Below are positions 17,039 through 25,668 of a DNA stretch of 64,000 nt, in pieces. The position numbers and the translations under genes are program-made. The stretch is taken from positions 930,001 through 994,000 of the forward strand of contig NZ_JAJOZB010000001.1 of the NCBI RefSeq assembly GCF_023701745.1. The letters are read 5' to 3'. Source of the DNA: Streptomyces sp. RKAG293. GTDB lineage: Bacteria; Actinomycetota; Actinomycetes; Streptomycetales; Streptomycetaceae. The notes beneath the pieces are model-generated. The model saw only the letters and a list, made by a program, of their open reading frames with translations. It did not search any database and was not told where the DNA came from. The first letter of the stretch is position 1; each line of letters opens with the position of its first letter.

Positions 17039-17797
17039 ATGGACCGGAACATCCGTACGGTCGACGACGTTCTGCAGCTCCTCGACGGCCTGTTCGCGCC
17101 GGGGGCCGATCGCTGGACGGCCGGCGCGGCCGACTGGTGGGACGGCTTCTACGCGGACCGTTCAAGGCCGGTGCCGTTCTTCGTGGCGAGGCCGGACGAG
17201 AGCCTGGCCTCCTACCTCGACCGAGGCCTGATCGCTCCGGGCCGCGCGCTCGATCTGGGCTGCGGCCCCGGCCGCAACGCGCTCCACCTCGCCTCGCTGG
17301 GCTTCGAGGTGGACGCCGTCGACCTCTCCCCCGCCGCCATCACCTGGGCCGAGGACCGCGCCCGCGAGGCGGGAGCCGACATCCGGTTCCACTGCGCCGA
17401 CGCCTTCGCCCTCACGGATACCGAACTGAACGGCCCCTACGACCTCATCTACGACTCGGGCTGTTTCCACCACCTGCCGCCCCACCGCCGCATCAGCTAC
17501 CTCGCCCTCCTCGACCGCGCCCTCGCCCCCGGCGGGCATCTCGCCCTCACCTGCTTCGCGGCGGGTGAAGCCGGCATGGGCTCCGAACTCCCCGACACGG
17601 ACTTCTACCGCGAATCCGGCCTCCAGGGCGGACTCGCCTACACCCCGGAGTCCCTGCGCTGGATCTTCTCCGACCTGACAGAGATCGAACTGCGCCGCAT
17701 GCACGACGAACCGCCCGAGTCCCCGTACTTCGGCGAGCCCTTCCTGTGGACGGCCCTGTTCCGCCGCGACGCCGAGGCCCGGTGGTCCGCTCGGTAG
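17039..17797 (+). CDS. class I SAM-dependent methyltransferase
   Basis: A 252-residue cytoplasmic methyltransferase. Motif I is ALDLGCGPGRNAL (residues 70-82), the acidic loop is VDAVDLSP, motif post-I includes AEDRAREAGADIRFHCADAF, and motif IV is DLIYDSGCFHHLPPHRR, followed by LAPGGHLALTCF. The PFF and DGFYADRSRPVPFF start resembles the thiopurine or tellurite-resistance (TehB-like) group, in which small nucleophiles are methylated. The substrate is not determinable. The leader carries a palindrome covering the ribosome site. Confidence 0.9.
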   Translation: MDRNIRTVDDVLQLLDGLFAPGADRWTAGAADWWDGFYADRSRPVPFFVARPDESLASYLDRGLIAPGRALDLGCGPGRNALHLASLGFEVDAVDLSPAAITWAEDRAREAGADIRFHCADAFALTDTELNGPYDLIYDSGCFHHLPPHRRISYLALLDRALAPGGHLALTCFAAGEAGMGSELPDTDFYRESGLQGGLAYTPESLRWIFSDLTEIELRRMHDEPPESPYFGEPFLWTALFRRDAEARWSAR

Positions 17798-17909
17798 CCG
17801 GCTCGGCAGTCCGCTCAGCAGTTTCGGCTGTTCCGGGAGTCCCGAACCGGATCGCCGCCCTGTCCGAACATCGCCCCCCGGCCTGAGGGCCGACCCTAGG
17901 CTCAGGGGC

Positions 17910-18362
17910 ATGCTGATACCGAACTGCTACGCGTGCGGCAAGGAGTCCCGGTTCGATGACCTGCCGCCGCGCGAGCGCATCGTCGCCGACGAGCACTGGC
18001 GAGTGGTCCACGCCCTCGACACAGCGTTACCCGGCTGGCTGGTGCTCCTGCCCCGCCGCCACGTCACCGCGGTGCACGACCTCACCGACGCGGAGGCCGC
18101 CGCACTCGGAACCTGGCAGGTCAGGCTCTCCCGGGCCCTGCACCGGGTGACGGGGTGCACGAAGACCTACGTCATACAGTTCGCCGAGGCCGAGGGCTTC
18201 GCCCACGTCCACTTCCACATCGTGCCGAGGATGGCGGATCTGCCCCGGGAACTGCGGGGCCCCCACGTGTTCGGCCTGCTCCAACGCCCCGAGCAGGAGT
18301 GTGTGCAGGCCGACCGGGCCGACGAAATCGCCCGCGCCCTCCGTCGTGAACTCACATCATGA
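17910..18362 (+). CDS. HIT family protein (histidine triad nucleotide hydrolase)
   Basis: A 150-residue protein with the histidine triad HVHFH at 99-103 in GFAHVHFHIVPR. Members are nucleotide hydrolases or transferases that act on AMP conjugates and dinucleoside polyphosphates. The N-terminal CYAC (residues 6-9) may add a zinc site as in some HIT enzymes. Codon 40 is TTA (18027-18029), so full expression probably needs the bldA tRNA. It follows the methyltransferase gene on the same strand with a 112-bp gap. Its stop codon lies within a tandem repeat. Confidence 0.92.
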   Translation: MLIPNCYACGKESRFDDLPPRERIVADEHWRVVHALDTALPGWLVLLPRRHVTAVHDLTDAEAAALGTWQVRLSRALHRVTGCTKTYVIQFAEAEGFAHVHFHIVPRMADLPRELRGPHVFGLLQRPEQECVQADRADEIARALRRELTS

Positions 18363-18396
18363 CCAGCCGTCATGACCAGCCGTCATGACCAGCACA
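18358..18396. repeat. 13-bp tandem repeat, three copies
   Basis: TCATGACCAGCCG is repeated head to tail three times (the last copy ends CAC), beginning at the HIT stop codon. It was probably made by slippage; no function is evident. Confidence 0.8.
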
Positions 18397-18489
18397 CCGG
18401 GTCACACATCAGCGGGGGCGACACCCCGCTGTCTCCTGAGCGTTCCGGGCCTTCATCCGGAACGGTCGTCTGGAGCAGCTCGCCGGGGT

Positions 18490-19140
18490 TCACGAGTCGG
18501 CCGTCGACCGGAACGCGGCGACCAGCCCGGGTCCGAACTCCGCCAGCAGCAGCCCGGAAGCGGCCATCAGCAGGACGCCGGAGCCGGCGAGCGTCCAGCG
18601 GAAGCCCCGCGTTCCGATCCGGTGCCGGGCGCGGGCGATGACGAGGGCCAGCGACGCCTTGCTGCCCACCAGCAGGAGGTAGAACCCGAACAGGAACGAC
18701 CCGGCCTCCAGTGACCCGTGCCGCCAGGCCGCGACGAGCAGCGGCGCACCCGTGGTGAGCCAGAACATCCACGGGTGCGGGCTGAGGAGATTGGCCAGCG
18801 CCCCCTGCCACAGGGCCCGCTTCGCCTGGTCCCCGGCATCCGACCCGTCACGGCTGGGCAGTTGCGCGGTCCGGGCCTCGCGCAGCGTGGACAGCGCCAG
18901 GTACAGGAGGAAGATCCCTCCGACGACGCCGCCCATCGAGATCGCCGAGTCCGGCAGCATCGCCAGTACCGTCACGGCCGACACGATCACCGGCAGGTCG
19001 GTGAGCAGCGGAACCGCGGCGACCCTCAACCCGATGCCCAGACCGCCCCGCAGCGTCCCGGACAGCACCAGCGCGAGCAGCGGTCCCGGACTGATGCCGG
19101 CGCTGAAACCCAGAGCGATCCCCAAAGCGAGCTCTCGCAC
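18490..19140 (-). CDS. LysE family amino-acid exporter
   Basis: A 216-residue inner-membrane protein with six predicted helices. The first helix holds the family pattern LGIALGFSAGISPGPLLALV; later helices include VAAVPLLTDLPVIVSAVTVLA, MGGVVGGIFLLYLALSTLREA and WMFWLTTGAPLLVAA. LysE/RhtB proteins export basic or other amino acids and small amino compounds. The GTG at 19140 is chosen because it has GAGGAG ten bases upstream and gives a normal family N-terminus. An in-frame ATG at 19326 would add a 62-residue His/Gly/Val-rich segment made from a 30-bp DNA repeat; that longer form is doubtful but not impossible. Confidence 0.88.
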   Translation of the reverse strand: MRELALGIALGFSAGISPGPLLALVLSGTLRGGLGIGLRVAAVPLLTDLPVIVSAVTVLAMLPDSAISMGGVVGGIFLLYLALSTLREARTAQLPSRDGSDAGDQAKRALWQGALANLLSPHPWMFWLTTGAPLLVAAWRHGSLEAGSFLFGFYLLLVGSKASLALVIARARHRIGTRGFRWTLAGSGVLLMAASGLLLAEFGPGLVAAFRSTADS

Positions 19141-19180
19141 AGCGCTACGTCTCCTCAAGGTCGTACGGTGTCGTTGCGCG

Positions 19181-19300
19181 GCCACCACGTGGCCGACTGC
19201 CCCGTGCCGGGCCACCACGTGCCCGGCTGACACATGCCCGACCACCACGTGCCCGGCCGCCCCACGCCCTGTCGTCCAGTGCCCGGCCGCCCCCGCCGCC
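19181..19300. repeat. 30-bp period tandem repeat containing CACGTG, four degenerate copies
   Basis: Units start at 19181, 19211, 19241 and 19271. The first three contain CCACCACGTG, the last is CGTCCAGTG, and most continue CCCGGC. The array lies directly upstream of the LysE gene. In the minus-strand frame it encodes a ten-residue period rich in GHVV. It is either a set of regularly spaced CACGTG sites (about three helix turns apart) or a low-complexity expansion. Confidence 0.75.
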
Positions 19301-19341
19301 AAGGTAGCGGGTCTGCCGCGGCGCACCGGGCGGTCCTGCCG

Positions 19342-20067
19342 TCACTCCCACAGCCGGTCGGCGGCCGCGCGCACCGCTTCCCCCCTGAGCAGCGGCGCGA
19401 AGGCCAGCCAGAGCAGCAGGCCCGTTCCGGCGCCGGCCAGGAGCCCGGCGACGGTGTCGCTGAGCCACTGCGCGTGCAGCCAGGTACGGCTCCACATCAT
19501 CGCGGCGACATAGGAGCCGCCGATCAGCCACCACCAGCGCCGCGCGCGGGGGCGGAACGCGACCACGGCGACCGCGATCACCAGCGTCGTCGCGGTGAAG
19601 ACCTCGCCGGACGGGAACGAGCCGCTGTTCACCAGCACCCACGGCCGGGGCGGACGTGGACGGTCGACCACCTGCTTCAGCGGCAGAATCACCAGGATGT
19701 TCGCGAGGACGGCGGACGTGAAGACGAACACCGCCGACCTCCAACGCCCGTACACACACAGGCAGCCGATCAGGCCGAAGGGGAGGACGAGGCCCAACGG
19801 CCCGCCCAGCCGGTCGAGATCGCGGGCCAGGTCGGAGGCCGTACCCGTACGCGCCCCGGTCGTCCACACCAGCCAGCGCTCGTCGAGGCCTTCGAAGAAC
19901 GGGGGCCGGTCACCGCGGAGCATCAGTCCGATGCCTGCGGCCAGCAACAGCAGGGTGATGCCCGCCACCAGGGCGCCCCGGGGCGGGATGGCGGGGAGAT
20001 GGTGCCGCGGCGGCGCCACGGGTGGTGGAGGCGGCGGCGGTTCGGACAGGTGAGTCGCGTTCTGCAT
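19342..20067 (-). CDS. PAP2 family phosphatase-like membrane protein with altered motif 2
   Basis: A 241-residue membrane protein: a Pro-rich N-terminal tail (SEPPPPPPPVAPP), then six predicted helices. PAP2 motif 1 is KQVVDRPRP and motif 3 is SRTWLHAQWLSD, both complete with the catalytic His. Motif 2 reads SFPSGE where the family has PSGH, so the proton donor His is replaced by Glu. Normal members dephosphorylate phosphatidic acid, undecaprenyl diphosphate or other lipid phosphates at the outer face of the membrane. With this change activity may be reduced, altered or lost. The ATG has a good GAAAGG site. Confidence 0.85.
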   Translation of the reverse strand: MQNATHLSEPPPPPPPVAPPRHHLPAIPPRGALVAGITLLLLAAGIGLMLRGDRPPFFEGLDERWLVWTTGARTGTASDLARDLDRLGGPLGLVLPFGLIGCLCVYGRWRSAVFVFTSAVLANILVILPLKQVVDRPRPPRPWVLVNSGSFPSGEVFTATTLVIAVAVVAFRPRARRWWWLIGGSYVAAMMWSRTWLHAQWLSDTVAGLLAGAGTGLLLWLAFAPLLRGEAVRAAADRLWE

Positions 20068-20548
20068 GATCGGCCTTTCACGGTCGGCTCACCGGGCGGA
20101 CGGGCCCGGGGCATGCGGCGAGGGGACGGCTGTACGCGGGGATGCGGGATGTGCTCTGGGGTCCGTGCAGGATGTGCGCAGGGGGCATCACCGCCGCGCG
20201 GCCGGATCGTGGCGGCCCCCCGGTGCGGGGCAAGTGGGACGCCGCGCGATGGGAAGCGGAGCGATCGGGTACGGGGTGGTGCGGGCCGAGGGTGTCCCCG
20301 CGCGTTCGCGTCTGGGGTGCACCCGGCTCCCGGGCGGTCTCGCGCCGCCGGTAGGCATTGCGCATTTTTGACCGTCGCAACGAAGACGATACACATGGAA
20401 CCGTCCCCCGCCGACCCCGAGGCGGCACGGCATCAGCGTCCGCACGGACGAAAAGCATGGAATCCCAGGCCCACCCGGACGGGGAGCACGGATTCCCCGG
20501 CCCACCTCACCACGGCGCCTCGCGTCCGCACCGCCCCGGAACCAGATT

Positions 20549-20677
20549 AGTTACACGTGCATATATCCCGAGCCGACCGATCATCACGATCCGTATCGCG
20601 GTTCGGAAACAGATCTGGTGCGGGGAGCGGAAGGGTGCTACACAGTGCTTACCGCGTTGGATAACACGTGTAACTAG
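20549..20677. promoter_or_regulatory. two GTTACACGTG sites in opposite orientation in a 728-bp gene-free region
   Basis: The stretch 20068-20795 has no convincing gene. Within it an unusually AT-rich segment carries GTTACACGTGCAT (20550-20562) and, reversed, AACACGTGTAACTAG (20663-20677). Both share a GTTACACGTG core also found as a perfect palindrome at 34714-34725 before an unrelated hydrolase gene. They are probable regulator sites for the MFS/surE/esterase genes that follow. Confidence 0.5.
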
Positions 20678-20795
20678 TCACAGCGATGACGTGCCCGCAC
20701 AGCCCGGGTCACCCGCCACCACCGCTCGAACCCGGGCCGCTTCACCCTCCCCCGCTCCCGTCCCACGCCACCGCTCCGTCCCTCAAGGAGTCGAC

Positions 20796-20858
20796 ATGTA
20801 CGCCCTCAGCACCCGCCGCGCCCCGGCCGCGGCCCTCGGACTCCGGAGGACGCCGTGA
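20796..20858 (+). CDS. candidate 20-residue leader peptide overlapping the MFS start
   Basis: An ATG with a strong AAGGAG site six bases upstream opens 20 codons (MYALSTRRAPAA, ending RRTP). Its TGA at 20856-20858 overlaps the GTG of the MFS gene as GTGA. A strong ribosome site, a very short frame and an overlapping stop are the features of a translationally coupled leader. Its arginine-rich sequence could make translation sensitive to supply, but that is speculation. Confidence 0.45.
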   Translation: MYALSTRRAPAAALGLRRTP

Positions 20859-22099
20859 CCGCGACCGAAGTACTCCAGCCGACCACCCGCCCCGCACCGG
20901 AGACGCCACGACACCGTGGACTCCTCACGCTGCTGCTGGTGGCCAACGCCTCCATGCTGGCGGTGTACATGGGTGTCGGCGCTGTTCTGCTGCCGACCCA
21001 GATCGAGGCGATCGATCCCGCCCACAAGGTCGCCATCCTGGGCGTGGTGGGCGGCATCAGCGCGGTCTTCGCCACCGCTTTCAACCCGATCGCGGGCGCG
21101 CTGTCGGACCGGACCGGCCGGCGCAACCCCTGGATCCTGGGCGGTGCCTTCGCCTCACTGGCGGGCCTGGCGTTCATCGGCAGTGTGCACACCGCGCTGC
21201 TGGTGGGCATCGGCTGGTGCCTGGTGCAGGCGACGATGAACGTCTACCAGGCCGCGGTCACCGCCGTGGTGCCCGACCGCATTCCCGCCGCCCGCCGTGG
21301 AACGGCGTCCGCACTCGTCGGGCTGGCGCTGCCGATCGGCGGCACGGTCGGCGTGCTGATCGGCTCGCAGACCGCGCACCATCTGCGCACCGGCTACCTG
21401 GTGTTCGGCGTGCTCGTCGCCGGTGCCGCGGTGCTGCTGACGACGCTCTGCCGCGACGTGCCCCGGCACGAGCCCGCACCGGCCGTACCGCGCCGCGAAC
21501 AGCTGGCCGCCTTCCTGTCGGCGCTGTCCCATCACGACTTCCGGTGGGCCTTCATCGGCCGCGCCCTGATGGTGCTGGGATACTTCTCGGTCGCCGGATA
21601 CCAGCTGTACATCCTGGACGATCACATCGCGCTGCCCGCCGGTCTGGAACCGGCCGCGGCGATGGCGATCCTCACTCCGGTGTCGATGGTCGCGATGGCG
21701 GTCTCGACCGTGGTCGGCGGTCTGCTCTCCGACCGCTGGAACCGTCGCAAGGTGTTCGTCGCCGTCTCGGCCGCCCTCGCGGGACTGGTCATGGCGGTCC
21801 CCGTGATCAGCCCCACCTGGACCGGGATGATCGTCTTCAGCGCGCTCAACGGTCTGGCCTTCGGCTGCTTCATGGCGGTCGACACCGCGCTGGTCACGCT
21901 CGTCCTGCCCAGGGCGGAGGACGCCGCCCGGGACATGGGCGTGCTCAACATCGCCAACGCGGGGCCGCAGATCATCGCCCCGTTCGTCGCGTCCGCGATC
22001 GTCACCACCCTCGGCGGCTACACCCCGCTGTTCCTGGTCGGCGGCGCCCTGTCGCTGCTGGGCGCGCTGGCGATCCTCCCCATCCGCAGCGTCCGCTGA
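20855..22099 (+). CDS. MFS transporter
   Basis: A 414-residue permease with twelve predicted helices. The loop between helices 2 and 3 is GALSDRTGRRNPWILGG, the MFS motif A in the form found in sucrose and other glycoside carriers (GPH- or SLC45-like); the equivalent loop in the second half is GGLLSDRWNRRKVFV. The substrate is likely a sugar, nucleoside or drug. It starts with GTG behind GGAGGA and overlaps a 20-codon leader. A secreted SurE nucleotidase and an esterase follow on the same strand, so uptake of a dephosphorylated or de-esterified product is possible, though the 201-bp gap leaves co-transcription open. Confidence 0.88.
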   Translation: MTATEVLQPTTRPAPETPRHRGLLTLLLVANASMLAVYMGVGAVLLPTQIEAIDPAHKVAILGVVGGISAVFATAFNPIAGALSDRTGRRNPWILGGAFASLAGLAFIGSVHTALLVGIGWCLVQATMNVYQAAVTAVVPDRIPAARRGTASALVGLALPIGGTVGVLIGSQTAHHLRTGYLVFGVLVAGAAVLLTTLCRDVPRHEPAPAVPRREQLAAFLSALSHHDFRWAFIGRALMVLGYFSVAGYQLYILDDHIALPAGLEPAAAMAILTPVSMVAMAVSTVVGGLLSDRWNRRKVFVAVSAALAGLVMAVPVISPTWTGMIVFSALNGLAFGCFMAVDTALVTLVLPRAEDAARDMGVLNIANAGPQIIAPFVASAIVTTLGGYTPLFLVGGALSLLGALAILPIRSVR

Positions 22100-22300
22100 C
22101 CGGGCCGACCCGGCCCACCCGACAATCCGGCTGCCGGCGCTCACTCCGGCATCCCCGGCATCACCCCCGTCCCCGGTCTCCGCGCCGTCCGCCGGATCCC
22201 CGGAGAGCTGATCCCGACAAGAACTCCGGCGGGTCGCGGACCGTCCACCGGTCCGCCACCCGCCGGTCCCACCGCTGCCCCGACACAAAGGAGCAACATC

Positions 22301-23206
22301 GTGAGACGTCAGCACGTGCTGTCATCGGCCGCCCTGCTGCTGTGTTTGTCCGCCGCATCTGTGACGCTGCCCGCAGCCGCGGCCCAGCCCGCCGCGTCCT
22401 CCGGCCCGCTGCGCATCCTGCTCACCAACGACGACGGCTACAACGCGCCCGGTATCCGGGCCGAGTACGACCGGCTGACCGCCGCCGGCCATCAGGTCAC
22501 CATCGTCGCCCCGCTGCAGAACCAGAGCGGCGCCGGGACGAAGATGATGAGCGCGACCAGCGTCGTGGTGCAGCACCCCGAGGCCCGGGTGTGGGCCGTG
22601 GACGGCACCCCGGGCGACGCGGTGGCCTTCGGACTCTCCCAGGTGTTCGCCGACCGGGCCCCGGACCTGGTGATCTCGGGCACCAACTTCGGGACCAACG
22701 TCGCGGGCTTCGCCACCCACTCCGGCACCGTCGGTGGCGCCATCGCCGCCCTCGAACGAGGCATCCCCGCGATCGCGGTGAGCACCGGCAGTTTCTCGGT
22801 GCCCGCCCCCGGGCCCACCCTCAACGCCATGCGCGTCACCGCCGACTTCACCGTCAAGCTCATCGACCGGCTGCAGGCCCGCGCGAAGTCCGGGCACCTG
22901 CTGCCCGACGGTGTCGGACTGAACGTCAACCACCCCATCGTCGGCGCGGACGGCACCGGCACCGCGCGCGGTGTCTCCCTCACCTTCCAGGACGCCCAGA
23001 CGGTGCTCACCCCGCACTACACCGACGCGGGCGACGGCACGTGGAAGGTCACGGTGTCCTTCGACCCGCTCGCTCCCGCGAAGGGCTCCGACGTGGCGGC
23101 CGTGAACGCCGACAAGGTCTCCATCGCCCCCATGAACGCCGACTGGAACAGCGGCCCGGCCGACTTCGCGGCGGCCACCGCCCTGCTCGCCGGGCTGCGC
23201 CCGTGA
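22301..23206 (+). CDS. surE: secreted SurE-type 5'/3'-nucleotidase
   Basis: A 301-residue SurE-fold phosphatase that begins with a signal peptide (MRRQHVLSSAALLLCLSAAS, cut near AAA-QP), unlike the cytoplasmic SurE of most bacteria. The metal site is LLTNDDGYNAPGI (D44, D45), followed by APLQNQSGAG with the conserved Ser, DGTPGDAVAFGL and ISGTNFGTNVAGFATHSGTVGGA. It should remove phosphate from nucleoside monophosphates or related substrates outside the cell. The GTG start has AAGGAG nine bases upstream. Its stop overlaps the start of the carboxylesterase gene by four bases, so the two are translationally coupled. Confidence 0.9.
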   Translation: MRRQHVLSSAALLLCLSAASVTLPAAAAQPAASSGPLRILLTNDDGYNAPGIRAEYDRLTAAGHQVTIVAPLQNQSGAGTKMMSATSVVVQHPEARVWAVDGTPGDAVAFGLSQVFADRAPDLVISGTNFGTNVAGFATHSGTVGGAIAALERGIPAIAVSTGSFSVPAPGPTLNAMRVTADFTVKLIDRLQARAKSGHLLPDGVGLNVNHPIVGADGTGTARGVSLTFQDAQTVLTPHYTDAGDGTWKVTVSFDPLAPAKGSDVAAVNADKVSIAPMNADWNSGPADFAAATALLAGLRP

Positions 23207-24843
23207 CCGACCGCGCCGCAAGGTCCGGGGCCCGCACCCGACGGCCCCTTCATCTCGTGGTTCTGTTCGCGCTGGCCGCCCTGTTCCTCCAGGCGCTGCC
23301 CGCTTCCGCCGCGCCGACCGCCGGAGCGTCAGTGAGCCCGCCGGTGGTGGCGGTCTCCGACGGCGTCCTGCGGGGGCAGGCCCATGACGGGGCGCAGGAG
23401 TTCCTCGGCATCCCGTACGCGGCGCCGCCCGTCGGCGACCTGCGGTTCCGGGCGCCGGAGCGGCCGGCCCGGTGGACCGGGGTGCGGGACGCGACGACCC
23501 AGGCACCCGCGTGCCTGCAGTTCTCACCGTTCGGGCTGCGGGACCCGCAGGCCGTCAGCGAGAACTGCCTCTACCTCGACGTGTACCGCCCCCGGGACGC
23601 GCGCCAGGGAGCGGATCTGCCGGTGGTCTTCTGGATGCACGGGGGCGGCTACAGCCAGGGCACCGGGACCCAGTTCGGTGGCCGCACCATGGCCGACCTC
23701 ACTCATACCGTGGTGGTCAGCATCAACTACCGCCTCGGTCAGCTCGGTTATCTGGCGCTGCCGGAACTGGCGCGGCAGAACGCGCTGCGTTCCGGGTCCT
23801 GGGGGCTGATGGACCAGCTCGCCGCCCTGCGGTGGACCCAGCGCAACATCGCGACGTTCGGCGGCGCACCGGGCAACATCACGATCTCGGGGCAGTCCGC
23901 GGGCAGCGGCTCGGTCTGCTCGCTGCTCGCCGCACCGCAGGCCGCCGGGCTGTTCTCCCGCGCCATCCTGCAGAGCGGTCCGTGCACGCTGCTGGCCGCA
24001 CCCGACCGCGCCCAGGCCGAGACCGCGGCCCGGAGCTACGCCGCCGCGGCCGGCTGCCCCGACCCGAAGGTGAGCGCCGCCTGTCTGCGGGCCGCCCCGG
24101 CGGACCGGCTGACGGCGGCCGCCGTCACGCTGCCGACGAGCGGGCCCGCTTTCGGTGATCTCCTGCTGCCCGCACAGCCCTCCGAGGCGATCGCCGCCGG
24201 GGCCTGGAACAAGGTGCCTGTCCTGATCGGCGGCAACCGCGCCGAGAGCAGGCTCTTCGTCGCGCTGACCCAGCCGTACCTGACCGCGCAGCAGTACACG
24301 GACCAGATCACGGCCACGTACGGGCCGGCGGCCTCACAGGTGCTGGCACGCTATCCGCTGGCCGGATACGCCAGCCCGTACCTCGCGATGTCCGCGCTGC
24401 TCACCGACTCCACCTTCGCCTGCCACACCTACTGGACGGCGGACACCTTCGCCGGCCAGGTGCCCACGTACGTCTACGAGTTCGACGACCCGGACTCACC
24501 GACGCTGTACGGGGCGCAGGTCCCGGGAGTGGACATGGCCAACGCGCACAGCGCCGAACTCGCCTACCTCTACGACTTCACCATGGGCGACCGCCCGCTG
24601 ACCGGTGTCCAGGTCGACCTCGGCAACCGGATGAAGCGCTACTGGGCCGCGTTCGCCCGCTCCGGCAACCCCGGCGTGGCCGGACAGACACCGTGGCCGC
24701 CGGCCGGCCCCCGGCACACGGTCCTCACCCTGAACCCCGTGGCCGACCGTACGTCCACCGCCTTCGCCGCGGATCACCAGTGCGGCTTCTGGGCCGCGGC
24801 GACCGCGCACGGCACCCGCTCGGCCCAGAGGTCGCTCCTCTGA
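23203..24843 (+). CDS. secreted type-B carboxylesterase
   Basis: A 546-residue alpha/beta hydrolase of the carboxylesterase/lipase (cholinesterase-like) family. A signal peptide covers residues 1-37 (LHLVVLFALAALFLQALPASAA). Diagnostic parts are FLGIPYAAPPVGDLRF, ENCLYLDVYRP, the oxyanion loop WMHGGGYSQGTG, nucleophile S232 in GQSAGSGS, acid residue in GGNRAESRLF, and the His region NAHSAELAYLYDF. It cleaves carboxylic esters outside the cell. The GTG overlaps the surE stop as GTGA. A strong terminator follows. The much longer open frame that extends upstream over the MFS and surE genes is an artefact of GC-rich sequence. Confidence 0.93.
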   Translation: MTDRAARSGARTRRPLHLVVLFALAALFLQALPASAAPTAGASVSPPVVAVSDGVLRGQAHDGAQEFLGIPYAAPPVGDLRFRAPERPARWTGVRDATTQAPACLQFSPFGLRDPQAVSENCLYLDVYRPRDARQGADLPVVFWMHGGGYSQGTGTQFGGRTMADLTHTVVVSINYRLGQLGYLALPELARQNALRSGSWGLMDQLAALRWTQRNIATFGGAPGNITISGQSAGSGSVCSLLAAPQAAGLFSRAILQSGPCTLLAAPDRAQAETAARSYAAAAGCPDPKVSAACLRAAPADRLTAAAVTLPTSGPAFGDLLLPAQPSEAIAAGAWNKVPVLIGGNRAESRLFVALTQPYLTAQQYTDQITATYGPAASQVLARYPLAGYASPYLAMSALLTDSTFACHTYWTADTFAGQVPTYVYEFDDPDSPTLYGAQVPGVDMANAHSAELAYLYDFTMGDRPLTGVQVDLGNRMKRYWAAFARSGNPGVAGQTPWPPAGPRHTVLTLNPVADRTSTAFAADHQCGFWAAATAHGTRSAQRSLL

Positions 24844-24865
24844 CCGGCTGAAGCACCGACCGGAC

Positions 24866-24902
24866 GCACCGCCGACCCGCCTCTCGTGCGGGTCGGCGGT
24901 GC
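24866..24902. terminator. hairpin terminator, 15-bp stem
   Basis: A perfect inverted repeat GCACCGCCGACCCGC (24866-24880) with its complement at 24888-24902 and a 7-nt loop lies 22 bases after the esterase stop. Confidence 0.8.
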
Positions 24903-25128
24903 ACGTTCGGCCGCCCCGGCGGGTCATGTCCTCCTGACCGGTTCCCGGCTCGCGCTCGGCCTGATCACGACCGGTCCTGGATCCGGGGATCCGTCCCCCG
25001 GTCCGGGACCGATGGGTTGGTGCCCTCCGGGACCGGGTAGCTGAGTCGGGCGTCCGCTTTCCGGAGGGAGGAGGTCCACCGGCCTCGCACACCGGCCGCT
25101 CACCGCACCCAGCCGGCAAGGAGTCAGC

Positions 25129-25668
25129 GTGACCGCGAAGCCCCTCCTCCTCATCGATGTGGACGGCCCCCTCAACCCGTTCGCGGCACGGCCCCACCAG
25201 CGACCGGACGGCTACACCACGCACCGGACGCGGCCCTCCGGCTGGGACCTGCCCTGGCAGAAGCCGCTGCGGGTGTGGCTCAACCCCGCCCATGGCCCGC
25301 TGCTGATGGCGCTGCCGTTCGACCTGGTGTGGGCGACGACGTGGGGCGCGCAGGCCAACCGCTGGATCAGCCCGCGCCTCGGTCTGCCGGAACTTCCCGC
25401 CATCGACTGGCCTGAGCTCCACGCCCGACGCGACGACGGCACGTACTTCAAGACCCACGACATCGTCAGGTACGCCGCCGGCCGGCCGTTCGCGTGGATC
25501 GACGACGAGATCCGGGTCCCGGACCGCGAGTACGTCACCGCTCACCACTCCGCGCCGTCCCTCCTTCTGCGTATCGAACCGAGCGTCGGACTCCTCGCGG
25601 CGGACTTCGACGAACTCGCCGACTGGGCGCGCGGACTGGCGGGAGGAGAGCCCGGGAGCGCGGAGTGA
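25129..25668 (+). CDS. HAD-like domain protein (HAD_SAK_2 type)
   Basis: A 179-residue cytoplasmic protein. Motif I of the HAD fold is LLLIDVDGPLNPF near residues 6-18; the second acidic region is FAWIDDEIRV. The arrangement WATTWGAQANRWISPRLGLP between them is typical of the small Streptomyces proteins assigned to the HAD domain first described in Swiss Army Knife RNA repair proteins. It may be a phosphatase acting on nucleic acid ends or small phosphates; no partner for RNA repair is adjacent. The GTG start has an AAGGAG site. Confidence 0.8.
   Translation: MTAKPLLLIDVDGPLNPFAARPHQRPDGYTTHRTRPSGWDLPWQKPLRVWLNPAHGPLLMALPFDLVWATTWGAQANRWISPRLGLPELPAIDWPELHARRDDGTYFKTHDIVRYAAGRPFAWIDDEIRVPDREYVTAHHSAPSLLLRIEPSVGLLAADFDELADWARGLAGGEPGSAE

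Noticed and set aside
20358..20858. 166-codon frame before the MFS gene
   Set aside because: Pro/Arg/Ser-rich, no ribosome site, covers an AT-rich regulatory region; only the last 20 codons, with a good ribosome site in the same frame, are kept as a possible leader.
20686..23202. Long in-frame extension upstream of the carboxylesterase
   Set aside because: It overlaps the MFS and surE genes and translates to Arg/Pro-rich low-complexity sequence; the esterase signal peptide and a GTGA overlap fix the start at 23203.
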